NCBI GenBank assembly: GCA_019096195.1
Contig: JAGTXK010000091.1
Span: forward strand, 806,001-870,000
DNA: 64,000 bases
From: Boletus sp. NGJ
Taxonomy: Eukaryota > Basidiomycota > Agaricomycetes > Boletales > Boletaceae
Direction of reading: 5' to 3'
In this document: positions 51,341-62,659 of the stretch, one piece after another
Numbering within the stretch: the first letter of the stretch is position 1
How the letters are laid out: each line of letters begins with the position of its first letter
The notes under the pieces: model-generated
Told to the model about the DNA's origin: nothing
What the model saw: only the letters and a program-made list of their open reading frames with translations
Databases searched by the model: none
Made by a program: the position numbers and the translations under genes

Positions 51341-54226
51341 ATGCCGACTGCCTACCCGCTCCCTGAGAACCTCTCTCCAGCTGTCGTATCAAATACTGCT
51401 TCCCTTCTCCGCATCATAGCACTAGGCCTCATATCAGGTGCTGCAATCGCTTCCCGTCTCTTCGCTGTCATAGATTTCGAGAGTATCATCCATGAATTGT
51501 GTGTACTCCATTCCCTTGCCTGGTCTTTCGCTCATCTCACTTCTCTGTTCTCAGCGATCCATGGTTCAATTAGTGCGTCTCTTCGTGCCGGTTTCGCGAA
51601 TGAAACTCACCCTAACCTGTCACAGCCGCGCGACTAAAGTTCTCACTTCGAAAGGCTTTTATGTTGGCCCTTTTGTGGTCCGTTTGGCAAACGCGCTCAT
51701 CTACTTCTGCAGGCATTTTGGAACTGGTTTGACCCCACTGCATGGTACCCCCTCGGTCGTGTTGTCGGTGGTACCATCTACCCCGGTCTCATGGCCACCA
51801 GTGGTGTCATATACAACATTCTCCATGCTTTGAATCTTCCGGTGGACATTCGCAACATTTGTGTCCTCTTAGCACCAGGTTTCAGCGCTCTCACTGCATG
51901 GGCTACTTACATGTATGTGTTTCTTGCTCTCGCTTGCTAGCAGGATCACTGATGGCCATACGTAGGTTCACGAGGGAAATGAAGGATGACAGTGCCGGTT
52001 TGTTGGCAGCAGCTTTCATTGGCATTGTGCCCGGCTACATATCGCGTTCCGTCGCCGGCTCGTACGACAATGAAGCCATCGCCATCTTCCTCCTCATGTT
52101 CACCTTTCTCAATTGGATCAAAGCACTCAAGCAAGGAAGTGCATTTTTCGGTGCCATTGCCGCCGTCTTTTACTTTTACATGGTTGCCGCATGGGGTTCG
52201 TATGCATTCTTCTGACACTCGCTATACCATCAGGATTGATGTGAAATCCTTGCAGGTGGATATGTGTTCATCACCAACATGATCCCTCTCCATGCACTTG
52301 TTCTCCTTCTTATGGGTCGATACTCCAACCGCCTCTACGTTGCGTACTCCGCTTGGTATTCCATTGGTACGCTCGCAAGTATGCAAGTTCCGTTTGTCGG
52401 TTTCCAGCCCGTCGGGACGAGTGAACACATGGCCGCCTTGGGTAACCTTCTATGTCTCATTTATTCCTTGGCCTTCGTTCATCATTCATCCCAGGTGTAT
52501 TCGGACTTTTGCAAATTGTCGCCTTTGCACAGCTCGTCCGTTCTCACATCTCATCAAAACAATTCCACCAACTCTTGTTTGCGAGTGTGGTGACCACTGG
52601 ACTCCTTGGTTTCTTTGCCTTTATCGCACTCACGTACAAGGGCTGGATTGCGCCATGGACTGGTCGTTTCTACTCGCTGTGGGACACCGGCTATGCTAAG
52701 AAGTTCGTGCATTCCGTTCCTAATTACAAGGATTTATCCATCTCACGTGCCAAACATCACAGGTACATCCCAATTATTGCCTCGGTTTCCGAACATCAGC
52801 CCACAGCATGGCCCTCATTCTTCATGGATCTTCATTTCCTCATCTTCCTGTTCCCAGCTGGTGTCGTGTTGTGCTTCCGCTCGCTTCGTGACGAGCATAT
52901 ATTCGTGATCATCTACGCTGCGATGGCGAGCTACTTTGCTGGCGTCATGGTCCGTCTTATGCTCACCCTTACGCCCGTCGTCTGCGTGGCAGCTGCAATC
53001 GCGCTGTCGTCCCTTCTTGACACGTATCTTGATCCCACCGAGCCAGACGTAGCGCAACCGAACGAGTCATCGACGCAAGCGGCTGTCACTAACGGTTCCA
53101 ATGATACATCCCGCAGTGCTCTTTCGACGGCTGCCACTCCCAAAAAGGCAAAGAAGAGCAAGGGAAAGGAAAAGGAGCCATCCGCGGTACCAGGAGGTAC
53201 CCTTGGCGAGCTCTTTTCTGGCGTCGCTTCTTCTGCTGCCGCTGCCGTTCAGGCGTCTGACGAGTCCGCCTCCAAGTCCTCCAAAGGTATATTTGGTCTC
53301 GATACGCGCCTTGCTGTCCTCGTCAACACCGTTGGACTGCTCCTGTTCTTCGTCGTGCATTGCACATGGGTGACTTCGCATGCATATTCGTCTCCCTCTG
53401 TCGTTCTGGCCTCTAGTAACCCCGACGGAAGTCAGCATATTATTGATGATTTCAGAGAAGCATACTACTGGTTGAGGCAGAACACGGCGGAGGATGCTGT
53501 TGTGATGAGTTGGTGGGATTACGGATACCAAATTGCTGGTATGGCGGATCGTCCTACGTTGGTCGACAACAACACTTGGAACAACAGTAAGTCAAAGTAA
53601 TCTCCTCTAGAGAGGGTTTATCTGACGGCTTTGTATAGCTCACATCGCAACTGTCGGCAAAGCCATGTCCTCTTCCGAGGAGGTGGCTTATCCCATCCTT
53701 CGCAAACACGACGTGAGCTATGTGCTCATCATCTTTGGTGGACTCCTTGGCTATTCTGGGGACGATTTGAACAAATTCCTTTGGATGGTTCGTATCGCGC
53801 AGGGTGTATGGCCGGATGAGATCCAGGAACCCAATTACTTCAACCAAGGGGAATACCGCGTCGATGACCGAGCTTCTCCGACGATGAAAGAGTCGTTGAT
53901 GTACAAAATGTCGTATTACCGTTTCGCGGAGCTGTTTGGCGGACAGCAACCCATGGATCGGGCTCGTGGACAGCAGGCGCCTACCAACAAGCTCGAGCTG
54001 AACTGCCTAGGTGAGTGGAATGCAAACCATGAGTGGTGGTGTCTGATTTTTGTCCATGATCGCAGAGGAAGCGTTCACTTCCGAAAACTGGATCGTGCGT
54101 ATCTACGCGGTCAAGGGAGACGATATTCTCGGACGAGACCACAAAACTGCCAGTGGGTTCTCGGAGGGCAAGAAGCGCAAGCGTTCAAAGCCCATTTCGA
54201 GGCGGAGAGGCATCGCGAGTGCATGA
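51341..54226 (+). CDS. STT3: STT3, catalytic subunit of oligosaccharyltransferase
   Basis: Transfers the lipid-linked glycan to Asn in the ER. From ATG 51341 ([16 protein letters not shown]) the first exon runs through transmembrane helix 1 to [12 protein letters not shown]. After an intron the conserved catalytic loop segment follows ([33 protein letters not shown]), then [20 protein letters not shown], and [40 protein letters not shown] is the SVSE motif. The lumenal part has [20 protein letters not shown] (the WWDYG acceptor-sequon site, about 53500) and DNNTWNN, with [20 protein letters not shown] after an intron. The DK motif is [20 protein letters not shown]. It ends in a Lys/Arg tail ([19 protein letters not shown]) at 54226. 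Full length, all catalytic motifs present. Confidence 0.95.
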
Positions 54227-54489
54227 ACGGTCGCTGTGGACGTAGATACAAAAAAAAATGAACACGCTCTGGATATTTCGTGCTGCGAAGCGGCTGATGT
54301 CCAGGGATACGATGGATGGCGTATATGATAGAATAAACGGTCCCATATCCAATGTGTTTCTCTTCCCCCGAGCAGTAATCTCACAGTGGCTATTCAGGTC
54401 ACTTGAGCCACGTCATCGGACACGACGCGAAACTGTCAGCAACTAACATATAAGTCACGTCTACAACTTTTTGTCCTTGTACCACCACG

Positions 54490-55614
54490 ATGATACTACA
54501 CTCACTGACCGCCCTTCTGCTCGTCCTCCCGACACTGGTGACAGCAGCAATATTTCCCTCGGACACAAAGGTCAAGATGTTGGATCCAAAAGGGTTCAAA
54601 CGTGTCATGAAAAACAACGTATGCGCATACATACATCCTTCCCGCGACCGGACGCACTGAAACAGCATTTCACAATCCCACACAGCGCACGAGCGTCGTC
54701 GCATTCGTGGCACCGTGGTGCGGGGTGAGTCGTCCATTCCCCAAGTTCACTCTCCAGTCCTCTGAGAAAATCATGTCTAGCACTGTAAACAAATGGCGCC
54801 GGAATATAGCAAGGCTGCTGGTAATCTCAGTCCGCTCGTGTCCTTTTATGCCGTCGACTGTGATGCCGAGTCTAATAAGCAGCTCTGCGCGTCTCAGGTG
54901 AGCAAACGATCCCGCGATACCCGACGTGCATGAGATGCGGGTGACGCTGACGTGACGGCGCGCATGTAGGAGGTCCAGGGTTTCCCGACTGTCAAGGTGT
55001 TCCCTCGGGGTGGCCAACTACCGGGACAAATATACGAAGGGGGCGAACGGACGTCCAGCAACCTGATCAAGTGGGCGTCGAGGTCGGTTCCGAACAAGAT
55101 CAAAGCAATGCCGAACGAAGGCGATATTCCTGAATGGCTCGACAAGGTTCGTGTTCTCGGTCTTGTCTGCCTCCCCTCCCCCCGACGCATACGGTTACAT
55201 GTTCAAGTCTGACGTTGTCGTAATTAGAACATCGACGTGCCACGTGTCATTCTATTGAACAGGGACAAGAAATTCCCGCTGTTGTGGCAGGTCCTCGGGA
55301 ATAACTATTATAAAAAGATTGCGTTTGGCCACCACAGTGACCCGGAGGGTACGTTTGCAGCTTCGTTGGGATTCACTGCGAGGGAGGAGGGCAAGCTGTC
55401 GAAAGTGGTCGTATACCCCGCGGGGTCGAGCGTCCCCATTTTATACGAAGGTAAACCTTGAGGCATTTGTTCTCGTTGCGTTGGGTAGCTGAACATATGT
55501 GGTGTAGGTGCGAACAAGTATGAACCGCTTGCCCTGTATTTCAGGTCGATCGTGGATGGGACGGCAGACTTTATGAAGGCGTCGACGGAATCTCCGGCCA
55601 GAGATGAACTATGA
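54490..55614 (+). CDS. ER protein disulfide isomerase (single thioredoxin domain, RDEL)
   Basis: From ATG 54490 the signal peptide reads MILHSLTALLLVLPTLVTAA. The thioredoxin domain has VKMLDPKGFKRVMKNN. After an intron comes SVVAFVAPWCG, and after a second one HCKQMAPEYSKAAGN, giving the CGHC redox site split by intron. Then come VSFYAVDCDAESNKQLC, EVQGFPTVKVFPRG and a second, less conserved thioredoxin-like part (VPRVILLNRDKKFPLLWQVL). It ends ESPARDEL, a KDEL-like ER retention signal. Layout and length (about 290 residues) fit the P5/Mpd1-type PDI of fungi. Six introns are inferred. It lies about 260 bp downstream of STT3 on the same strand; both act in the ER lumen but have separate promoters. 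Confidence 0.88.
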
Positions 55615-55808
55615 TGTTATCTGTGAGGGGTTGATGGTGTCCGAGTCCATAGATTGACATTGTCAAGCCATGGACACCAGTCGACACTTAAGGTGATTAT
55701 TATTTACGTACATTCATTCCTGTCCAAATTCCAGGAACAATCCAAAAAATATATTCAAATCCCTACCCTTTTGTTGTGCTTCTAGTTCTATCGTCTAGAA
55801 TTGTTTGG

Positions 55809-57906
55809 TCAGTTGGTGAGTTCGTCTCTCGTTCGCTGGCGATGCTCGAGTAACGCCCTTTGTTTTGCTTCTTCTGCATTTCTGATAATCCCTTTCTGAA
55901 CCTCGTCGTCCCAGTCGGTACCAAAACAAATTACGCCGTATTCGCTGATACCGACGATGAAAAGACCAATGACTTGGCCTGTGGAACATGGGTCAACGAA
56001 TTTGTTTGTGATGGACGATATCAGGCATACCTATCCAAAGCCCTTGCAAACCAATATGCTGCCTGAACGCGAGCGTGATCCCGATGGGCAGTGCCAAAAC
56101 ATAGTAGGCGATGATGTTGAAAAAGGCACCGAGGTGCTGACGCCCTGATTGCCCACATCCCTCAGCCGACCCGGAGATGCAGATTACGGGTGATATGGCT
56201 CACCCTGCCCACGGAGTACGCCACCGCACGAATTTGCTAACCCATCTGCAATCTACCGCGTGCTCAGATGTCGAGCAAGCACCGAATGCGTGCCGGACTC
56301 ACCTGGAACGAGGCGACGAGCGGCATAACTTTACTGACGAGGCGCACGACATCTTCGTCGTTACTGTATAGGTAACCGAATTGCTGGCAAGGCCCTTGTT
56401 TCAAAAGGCCTCACAGCTCGTGAGGGCTGATTGGGCTTACGTTTCTAGCAGCAAGGAGAATGATCATAATCGTAAAGCCGACCAATGCGCTGACTAGTGC
56501 ACACGCGTGGGCTGTAATGCGGGCACCCATGGCGGATTTCGCCCCGATGAGGTTTCCTACGCGATTGGAGGCCACAACCCCTGGGTTTGGGTTATTCTCG
56601 TCGACTCGACCAGACTCACTCTCGGTGAAGACCTACCAAAGCCAAATGGTATCGTAGCGATGACTTGGGAGAAGACGAGGGTTAATCCCTAACCGCAATG
56701 ATGGAGTGCCGGATGCTTACTCTGATCAGAGGTCATGATGACAGATTGTGCTGCGAGGGCAAGCCCACCTAGCCTTCCAGCTGCGAGTGCGACAATCTCA
56801 AACGCTGCCCTGTTGGGTCATTTGGCGTGCTGGAAGCCTTGCGTGATGTCGAATCTACGTACCATTCCGTGCCAATCATGAAGATACCCGGGAGCGCCAA
56901 CTGAAGAAAACCGTAACAACTCTTGGCGTTGAGGACGGCGTTGGGTTGAAATCCGCCCCAGGTTCCGTTTGCTTTGTGCGCGGGCGACATCCACGTGACG
57001 ATGATCAACGAGAAGAAAGCCAGCCAGTAGGTGATCGACAACGCTACGGGGCAACCCAGCATTCCGAGCGGGGTATAGTGAACCAAGACCACGTTCAACC
57101 CAAGATTGATCGGCCAGATGACGATCAAGACCAAAGTAGACGCTCGCATGATGCCTATCGACGACGTTTCCGAGAATGGGGGCTCGTGGTCAAAAAAAAA
57201 AAAAAGGTTCGGAGACTCACCCTGGCACTGCAGGTATTTCTTGAGGGATTCAAAGGCGATGAATCCAGGGGCTGAAAGGATGAGTACTCGCATGATGTCT
57301 TGTACGTCTTTACAGAGACGGGCGGGTTCGCCGATAGCCAACAGGACGGGTTCCATGAAAAACCACAACACGGCGACGGGGATGAAGAGGGCCCACAAGA
57401 GTACGACGCATCGCTGAAAATGTATGGACAAATCGGTCTTGCGGGTGCTGCCCGTGAAAGCCTGTGATCCGAGCGTGTCCAGCGCGGATCCACCACCGAG
57501 AGCGATACACCATCCTGCAGATACGAAATATCATGGGATTCTACGAGCACGCTTCGAGTCATTGGGGGTACTAGCCAGTCACATATGCCAGCATAATCGA
57601 AAATGCGGCGGCAGAGAGTTGTTCGGGACCCAAGCGACCGGTCACCACGATGGAGGTTGTCAGCACTGAGTTTTGTAGGATGTACGACAAGATGACTTTT
57701 GGGGTTGATCGTCAGGCATTGGCTGGGCGTAATGGCATGGACATGTTACCGGGAATGGAATCAACGACGAGGGAGGCTACAAGTCTCGGTCCGAAGCGAT
57801 GGGACTCTCCTGCCTCTTGGGGAATTGTCAGGATTGGCGGAGAAGTCTGATGGCTGTTGACTTGTCGCGCATCTGCAAGAAGTGGTGAGGTTTCGTCCGA
57901 GCTCAT
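55809..57906 (-). CDS. MATE-family multidrug/toxin efflux transporter
   Basis: From ATG 57906 ([16 protein letters not shown]) after a polar N-terminus, the first membrane part reads [20 protein letters not shown] and [20 protein letters not shown]. Then come [17 protein letters not shown], the conserved Q-A-F of MATE proteins, [40 protein letters not shown] and [15 protein letters not shown]. After an intron the second half follows ([75 protein letters not shown]). It ends [20 protein letters not shown] and a charged tail. Twelve helices are expected. Substrate unknown. Similar to Erc1-type yeast MATE proteins. Confidence 0.85.
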
Positions 57907-58415
57907 CATTTGCTTAGAGGATCCAAGAAAAAGATCATTGGCACAGAACTTGGCCCCTCGCTTATAACGCGGAGCGAGACCCGAATACAATCCGAAGCGG
58001 AACCTGTTGATTCCGTCTTGCTGACATCCCTTTGCGCCACGGGAATCGTTTCGAAGGAGCGAGGCCTGCATCGTGCTGATGCTGGTACCTCCCGTGGTCA
58101 CTTTTTTTCATGGCGTGTCCACCGGGCTCCTGTTGATGAACCTTGTCTCTCTCAATTACCTCTCGGCCGAGTTGTATTTCCCCCCATTCCTCTGCCTCGA
58201 GGCTGAAAAAGGGTACATCCAGTGCGACCTCTTATCTCACAGAGCTCGTATCTTTCGGACTATCTGATGGCATGAGGCAGGGGGGACCATGTTCTTTTCC
58301 CAAGACGAAACCTTTTTAGTTGCGCTCAGTTCACCTTGGATCTCAACCCCCCATCGTTGAGACCCTGCGCTTTCCCCAACCGCTTGAACACGCCACGTTT
58401 GACATTCTGACTGTG
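57907..58415. promoter_or_regulatory. Divergent promoter region, MATE / agmatinase
   Basis: 509 bp between head-to-head genes; no specific element resolved. Confidence 0.4.
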
Positions 58416-60176
58416 ATGCGATCTCAGTTGACTGTTCTCCTCGCCGCTGTGCTTGCTCACGTCGCCATCGCTCATGACGGCCACGAGCACAGTGAACAAA
58501 TGCCTCTGGGATACTTCAAGTATCCCTACCAGGCCGCCTATCCTGGTGACAACGAAGGTAGAGTCGTTTAGTTCCCATATCGCGAGTTTTGCCTCCAACC
58601 TGAATGATTCAGTCACCGCTGACTCCATTTTCTCCGGTATCACTACGTTTGCGAGGTTACCGTGGGTTCAATGTCTCGGTAAAGACAGAGATAACGCATT
58701 TGATATTGCCTTCATTGGCGCTCCGTTCGTGAGCAATCAAACCTGTGCATTGAAATCGGTCTGACAACGTTATCGCTGCAGGATACTGGCACTTCATACC
58801 GCCCTGGTGCCCGCTTTGGTCCCGCCGGTATTCGCGCGGGGTCACGTCGTTTGACTTTGTATGGAGGCTACAACGTCCCCCTCCAAGTCAACCCTTTCCT
58901 GTCGGGCATCAAGATCGTCGATTGTGGTGACATTCCCGTCACGCCCTACGACAACAAATTTGCCATCCAACAGATCGAGGACGGCCACAAGGAGCTCCTT
59001 CACAGACCAGCGTTCTCTCCTCTCGGTAATGATGCGCTGACGGGCAAACCGCTCGTTCCCATTTCGGCTGATGGCAAGCACCACCCAAGGATCGTCACGC
59101 TCGGCGGTGACCATACGATTGTCCTTCCCCTTCTCAGGTAGGCGTTTCCTCTAATTTATTGTAATGACGGTCCCCGATCTGACCACAGGTCCATCTACAC
59201 CGCCTACGGTCCCATCTCCATCATTCACTTTGACTCGCACCTCGACACATGGAAACCATCCGTCTTTGGAGGGGCCCCATCGGACCAAGCCGCCATCAAC
59301 CACGGCACCTACTTTTACTGGGCCAGTCAGGAAGGCCTCGTCAAGAACGGCAGCTCCATTGCAAGTGTCTTGTTTCCTTTCTCACTCGCGTCCAATTTTT
59401 TTCTTTCCTCTTGAGTGTGTCCGCGAGCGCTTTGATCCTAGTTTATCCGTTTATTTTAGCATGGTGCAATTCGGACGACGTTGTCGGGTCCGGCGGACTA
59501 TACGAACGACGACGACTCTGGGTTCCAGAGGATAGAGGCGCGTGAGATCGACACGATCGGTGAGTTTGAGGTCGATTGAGCGCTATTTTTCCATTGACAG
59601 TGTGCATGACCATCGTTGTTAATATCTTGTCGACAGGTACCGACGGTATCATCAAGAAGATTCGGGAGACCGTCGGTGACCGCCCGGCATACCTTTCGAT
59701 CGACGTACGTCATTTCGTCATTTTTGCCTGTCAGAACCCACAGCTCGAACAGATCGACTCAATCGATCCCGCGTTCGCACCTGCGACCGGTACACCCGAA
59801 ACTGGGGGTACGTCCGTTTCCTCTTCTTCCACTCGTTCAGAGACAGCGACCGTATTGTGCCCACTGATATTGACAATATTGATGTATGTTCTAGGTTGGT
59901 CGACGCGCGAGCTGCGCACGATCTTGCGCGGTCTGGACGGACTTCACATCGTCTCTGCCGACATTGTCGAAGTCGCCCCTGCGTACGATACAAACGCCGA
60001 ATTGACAACCATGGCAGCTGCCGACGTGAGTCTCGTAGCCCTCTTTTGCTTTCTTATCCCTCCCCTGTCCCAGAAACGAAGAAATAAAAAAAAATCTGAC
60101 TCGAGGCGTGATGTAGGTCTTGTACGAGGTGATCAGCGTGATGGCAAAGACACCTCTCGGAAAAGTCGCCAACTGA
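58416..60176 (+). CDS. Agmatinase-type ureohydrolase with signal peptide
   Basis: Manganese enzyme of the arginase/agmatinase fold, expected to cleave a guanidino compound to urea and an amine. From ATG 58416 the N-terminus MRSQLTVLLAAVLAHVAIAH is a clear signal peptide followed by a His-rich HDGHEHSE. The enzyme part has ARLPWVQCLGKDRDNAFDIA, DTGTSYRPGARFGPAGIRAG, LGGDHTIVLPLL (first Mn ligand), IIHFDSHLDTWKPS (DxHxD, with Ser for the usual Ala) and LSIDIDSIDPAFAPATGTPE (second Mn cluster), completed across introns. It then has GLDGLHIVSADIVEVAPAYD and ends KTPLGKVAN. All metal ligands are present. Eight or so introns. Secretion or vacuolar routing is implied by the signal peptide; the true substrate is inferred. 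Confidence 0.88.
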
Positions 60177-62659
60177 TCCCCGCGTGCCTTTTTCTTTCTT
60201 GCGAAAGGAATCCATTGGTTCTACAGAAAAGCTTTTCCTTTTTTTTTTTCCGTTGTATGTTCCATCCTCGTCATCACCGGTGATTTGGTAGTTCGTTGTA
60301 CGTAGATTTATCCTCGAGATGTAGTCCAGCACATAAATTCAAGTTTCGAATTTCCCAAAGATGTAAGTACGACAGAATTAGCGATCATCCAATGATGTCG
60401 TTGCTCCCCCTGGCGAACAGCTCAAAACTCGAAACGATTTCTCTTGTTCCCCCCCCAACAGTAATACTTGGCAAAGGATGTGCAGTGTTTCGACCAAGTA
60501 GTCAAACGTTCACACGCTGGTGTTAACTTTCTTTTGCATAGGACCTTTACTATACGCGTTCACACCCATAGCTGATCTAGTTCTGACATTGCACACACCA
60601 CGACACCCGGACACTTTGGCGTCTGACGCGCCCAACCGACACATTGCCAGTGAGTTTAAAATCAAATCATCCCTGTAAAATCGCGCGCTGTCAATGCCCT
60701 CTATTACTTCAAAAACTACGAAACACGCCCCGTCGTGATGATTTCAAAAGACGGTATTAAAAGTGGCAAAACGTCCAACTCGGCACTAGGATCGGGATCA
60801 CCATCGCGAGTGACCAGTGAGTGACACACGACGGTCCGAGCCAAACGTTGACGAAAGAAACCTCTCCGGTTCGGACCTTGTCGAACATGACACAGGTATC
60901 ACGAGCCATGTCACGTTGCATTTGCCCTAGTGTAACTAGTAGCTCCGAGCGAACTTGAAACATGGCATCAAAGCGCCACAAACGCGTCGACGGCATTGCA
61001 TGTACTGTCTCGTTTTGCAAAATGTATGTACGGTGTGTACACGTGGCGCTTTCCCTGATCGTCATCGTCTGAAAACGATGGATCTGAAGTGGCCTGATCC
61101 GCATGCCTTGGCCTACTAGTGCTAGTGAGAGCTGACACCGACATTTATTTGGTTCTTCCAAGTCGATACCATCTCATCGCGCTGGTAGTCGAGGAGGGAG
61201 GATTTCAATCGAGACGCGCGTTCGCCGACCATGATGTGTACACGGACCCTCATCAGTTGTAAAACGCCAGGGACAAACACGAACGATCACCCGTCCACAA
61301 AAAAAAAGCATATATTAAATAACCTGAACCCGTCGATATATAGATCTTTCGCGGGGAGTACTTGGTGACCGGACACGTTCTAGCGGCAAAATAACTCACG
61401 GACGCGTGTCCACTGGCATCGCCCCAAGCTATACCATGCTGTAGCGTGAATTGGTACACCGTGTGAGGGTGGGGAACGAACGGACGCCGGGGCTGTGTAC
61501 GTCCTATTGATATTCGCCGAGGCACCAAAACTGACCACTGACGCAGATACTTATCAAGGCCGTGTTCCAGGGCCTTGACAGGCTACCCAAAGCCTCGTGG
61601 ACTCTGACCAAATACCACAGATCGCTCGCCGCTGACTGATCCCCAAGTACGTGGCGCTGAAAAACACGTCGAGTCACAAGGCTCTTTGCAACGTACGTCC
61701 TTGTTCGGCCGAACGAGACATGTGTAGGTCTCCACTCGACGTAATAGAAGTCCGAGAACGAGAACTGCGTTTCGTTCGACTCCATGACACGTCGGTATCG
61801 GACCGTCATGCTCGTGTTTTGCATCCACGATGCCATGTCATATCGTGAAGAGCGGGAGAACGCACATGACAGCGCAAAAAGTACAACGACGCTAGAACGG
61901 AAAACGCAAATGGAAACGCCATGGATGGTCTACTTGCTCGACCCCAACGACGACGATAAGCACAACTCGTTCGAGGAAAGAAAAAAAAAAAAAAAAGACA
62001 TATTCACGCCACGTTGCAATTCGTTCGGATCGAAATCTGACGACGTTCGATGGCCGCGGAGGACCGGCTTTCTCGAATATGAACGAGCGAGTCGTACGTG
62101 GAGTGAGACCAGACGGTTCGTGGTGCAAACCTGTGACTTCAAATTTAATCCGCAGTATGTTATGTGGGGGAGATCCAAAGCCTCGGAGCACGAGCACAGC
62201 TTCAAACGGTCTATCACACCGAGCAGAAACATCTGAATGAAAGTGGACATTAGATAGAACACGTTGAAAGGGTGTGGATATCTCCCTGAATCTGAATCTC
62301 CGACTGAAAATACCCAGGGTGCATTACTCGTCGAAAAAGAAAAGGGAATAACAAACGGTGCTCCAGACGACGGGCTTGAGTAGACGGCGGCTACGAACCC
62401 ATCCCCAGCGTTTCCCAGATTCAAACCCCGAACGTCAAGTGATACGCAGAGGTCGAAAGGACGTGATAGATGCACGGACGATAAAGCCAGCCGAGGGCAA
62501 AGATACGTACCACGTAGATACGGAAAAAAAAAATACGATGCAGAAAAAGCGTACCGTAAACAGTACGACCACACAAAAAAAAATACAAGGGAGGCACCAA
62601 AAAAGAAAAAAACGAAAGACGTCGAATGACGAAAACGAGTACATGTAAACACATCACCT
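60177..62659. other. 2.5-kb stretch without recognisable gene
   Basis: Several A-runs (about 61295, 61978-61996, 62522-62600) and open frames with biased composition; the longest is a 259-codon minus-strand frame at 61930-62709, rich in Phe from poly-pyrimidine runs. No domain seen. Part may be a long 3' UTR of the minus-strand gene that ends at 62660. Confidence 0.45.
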
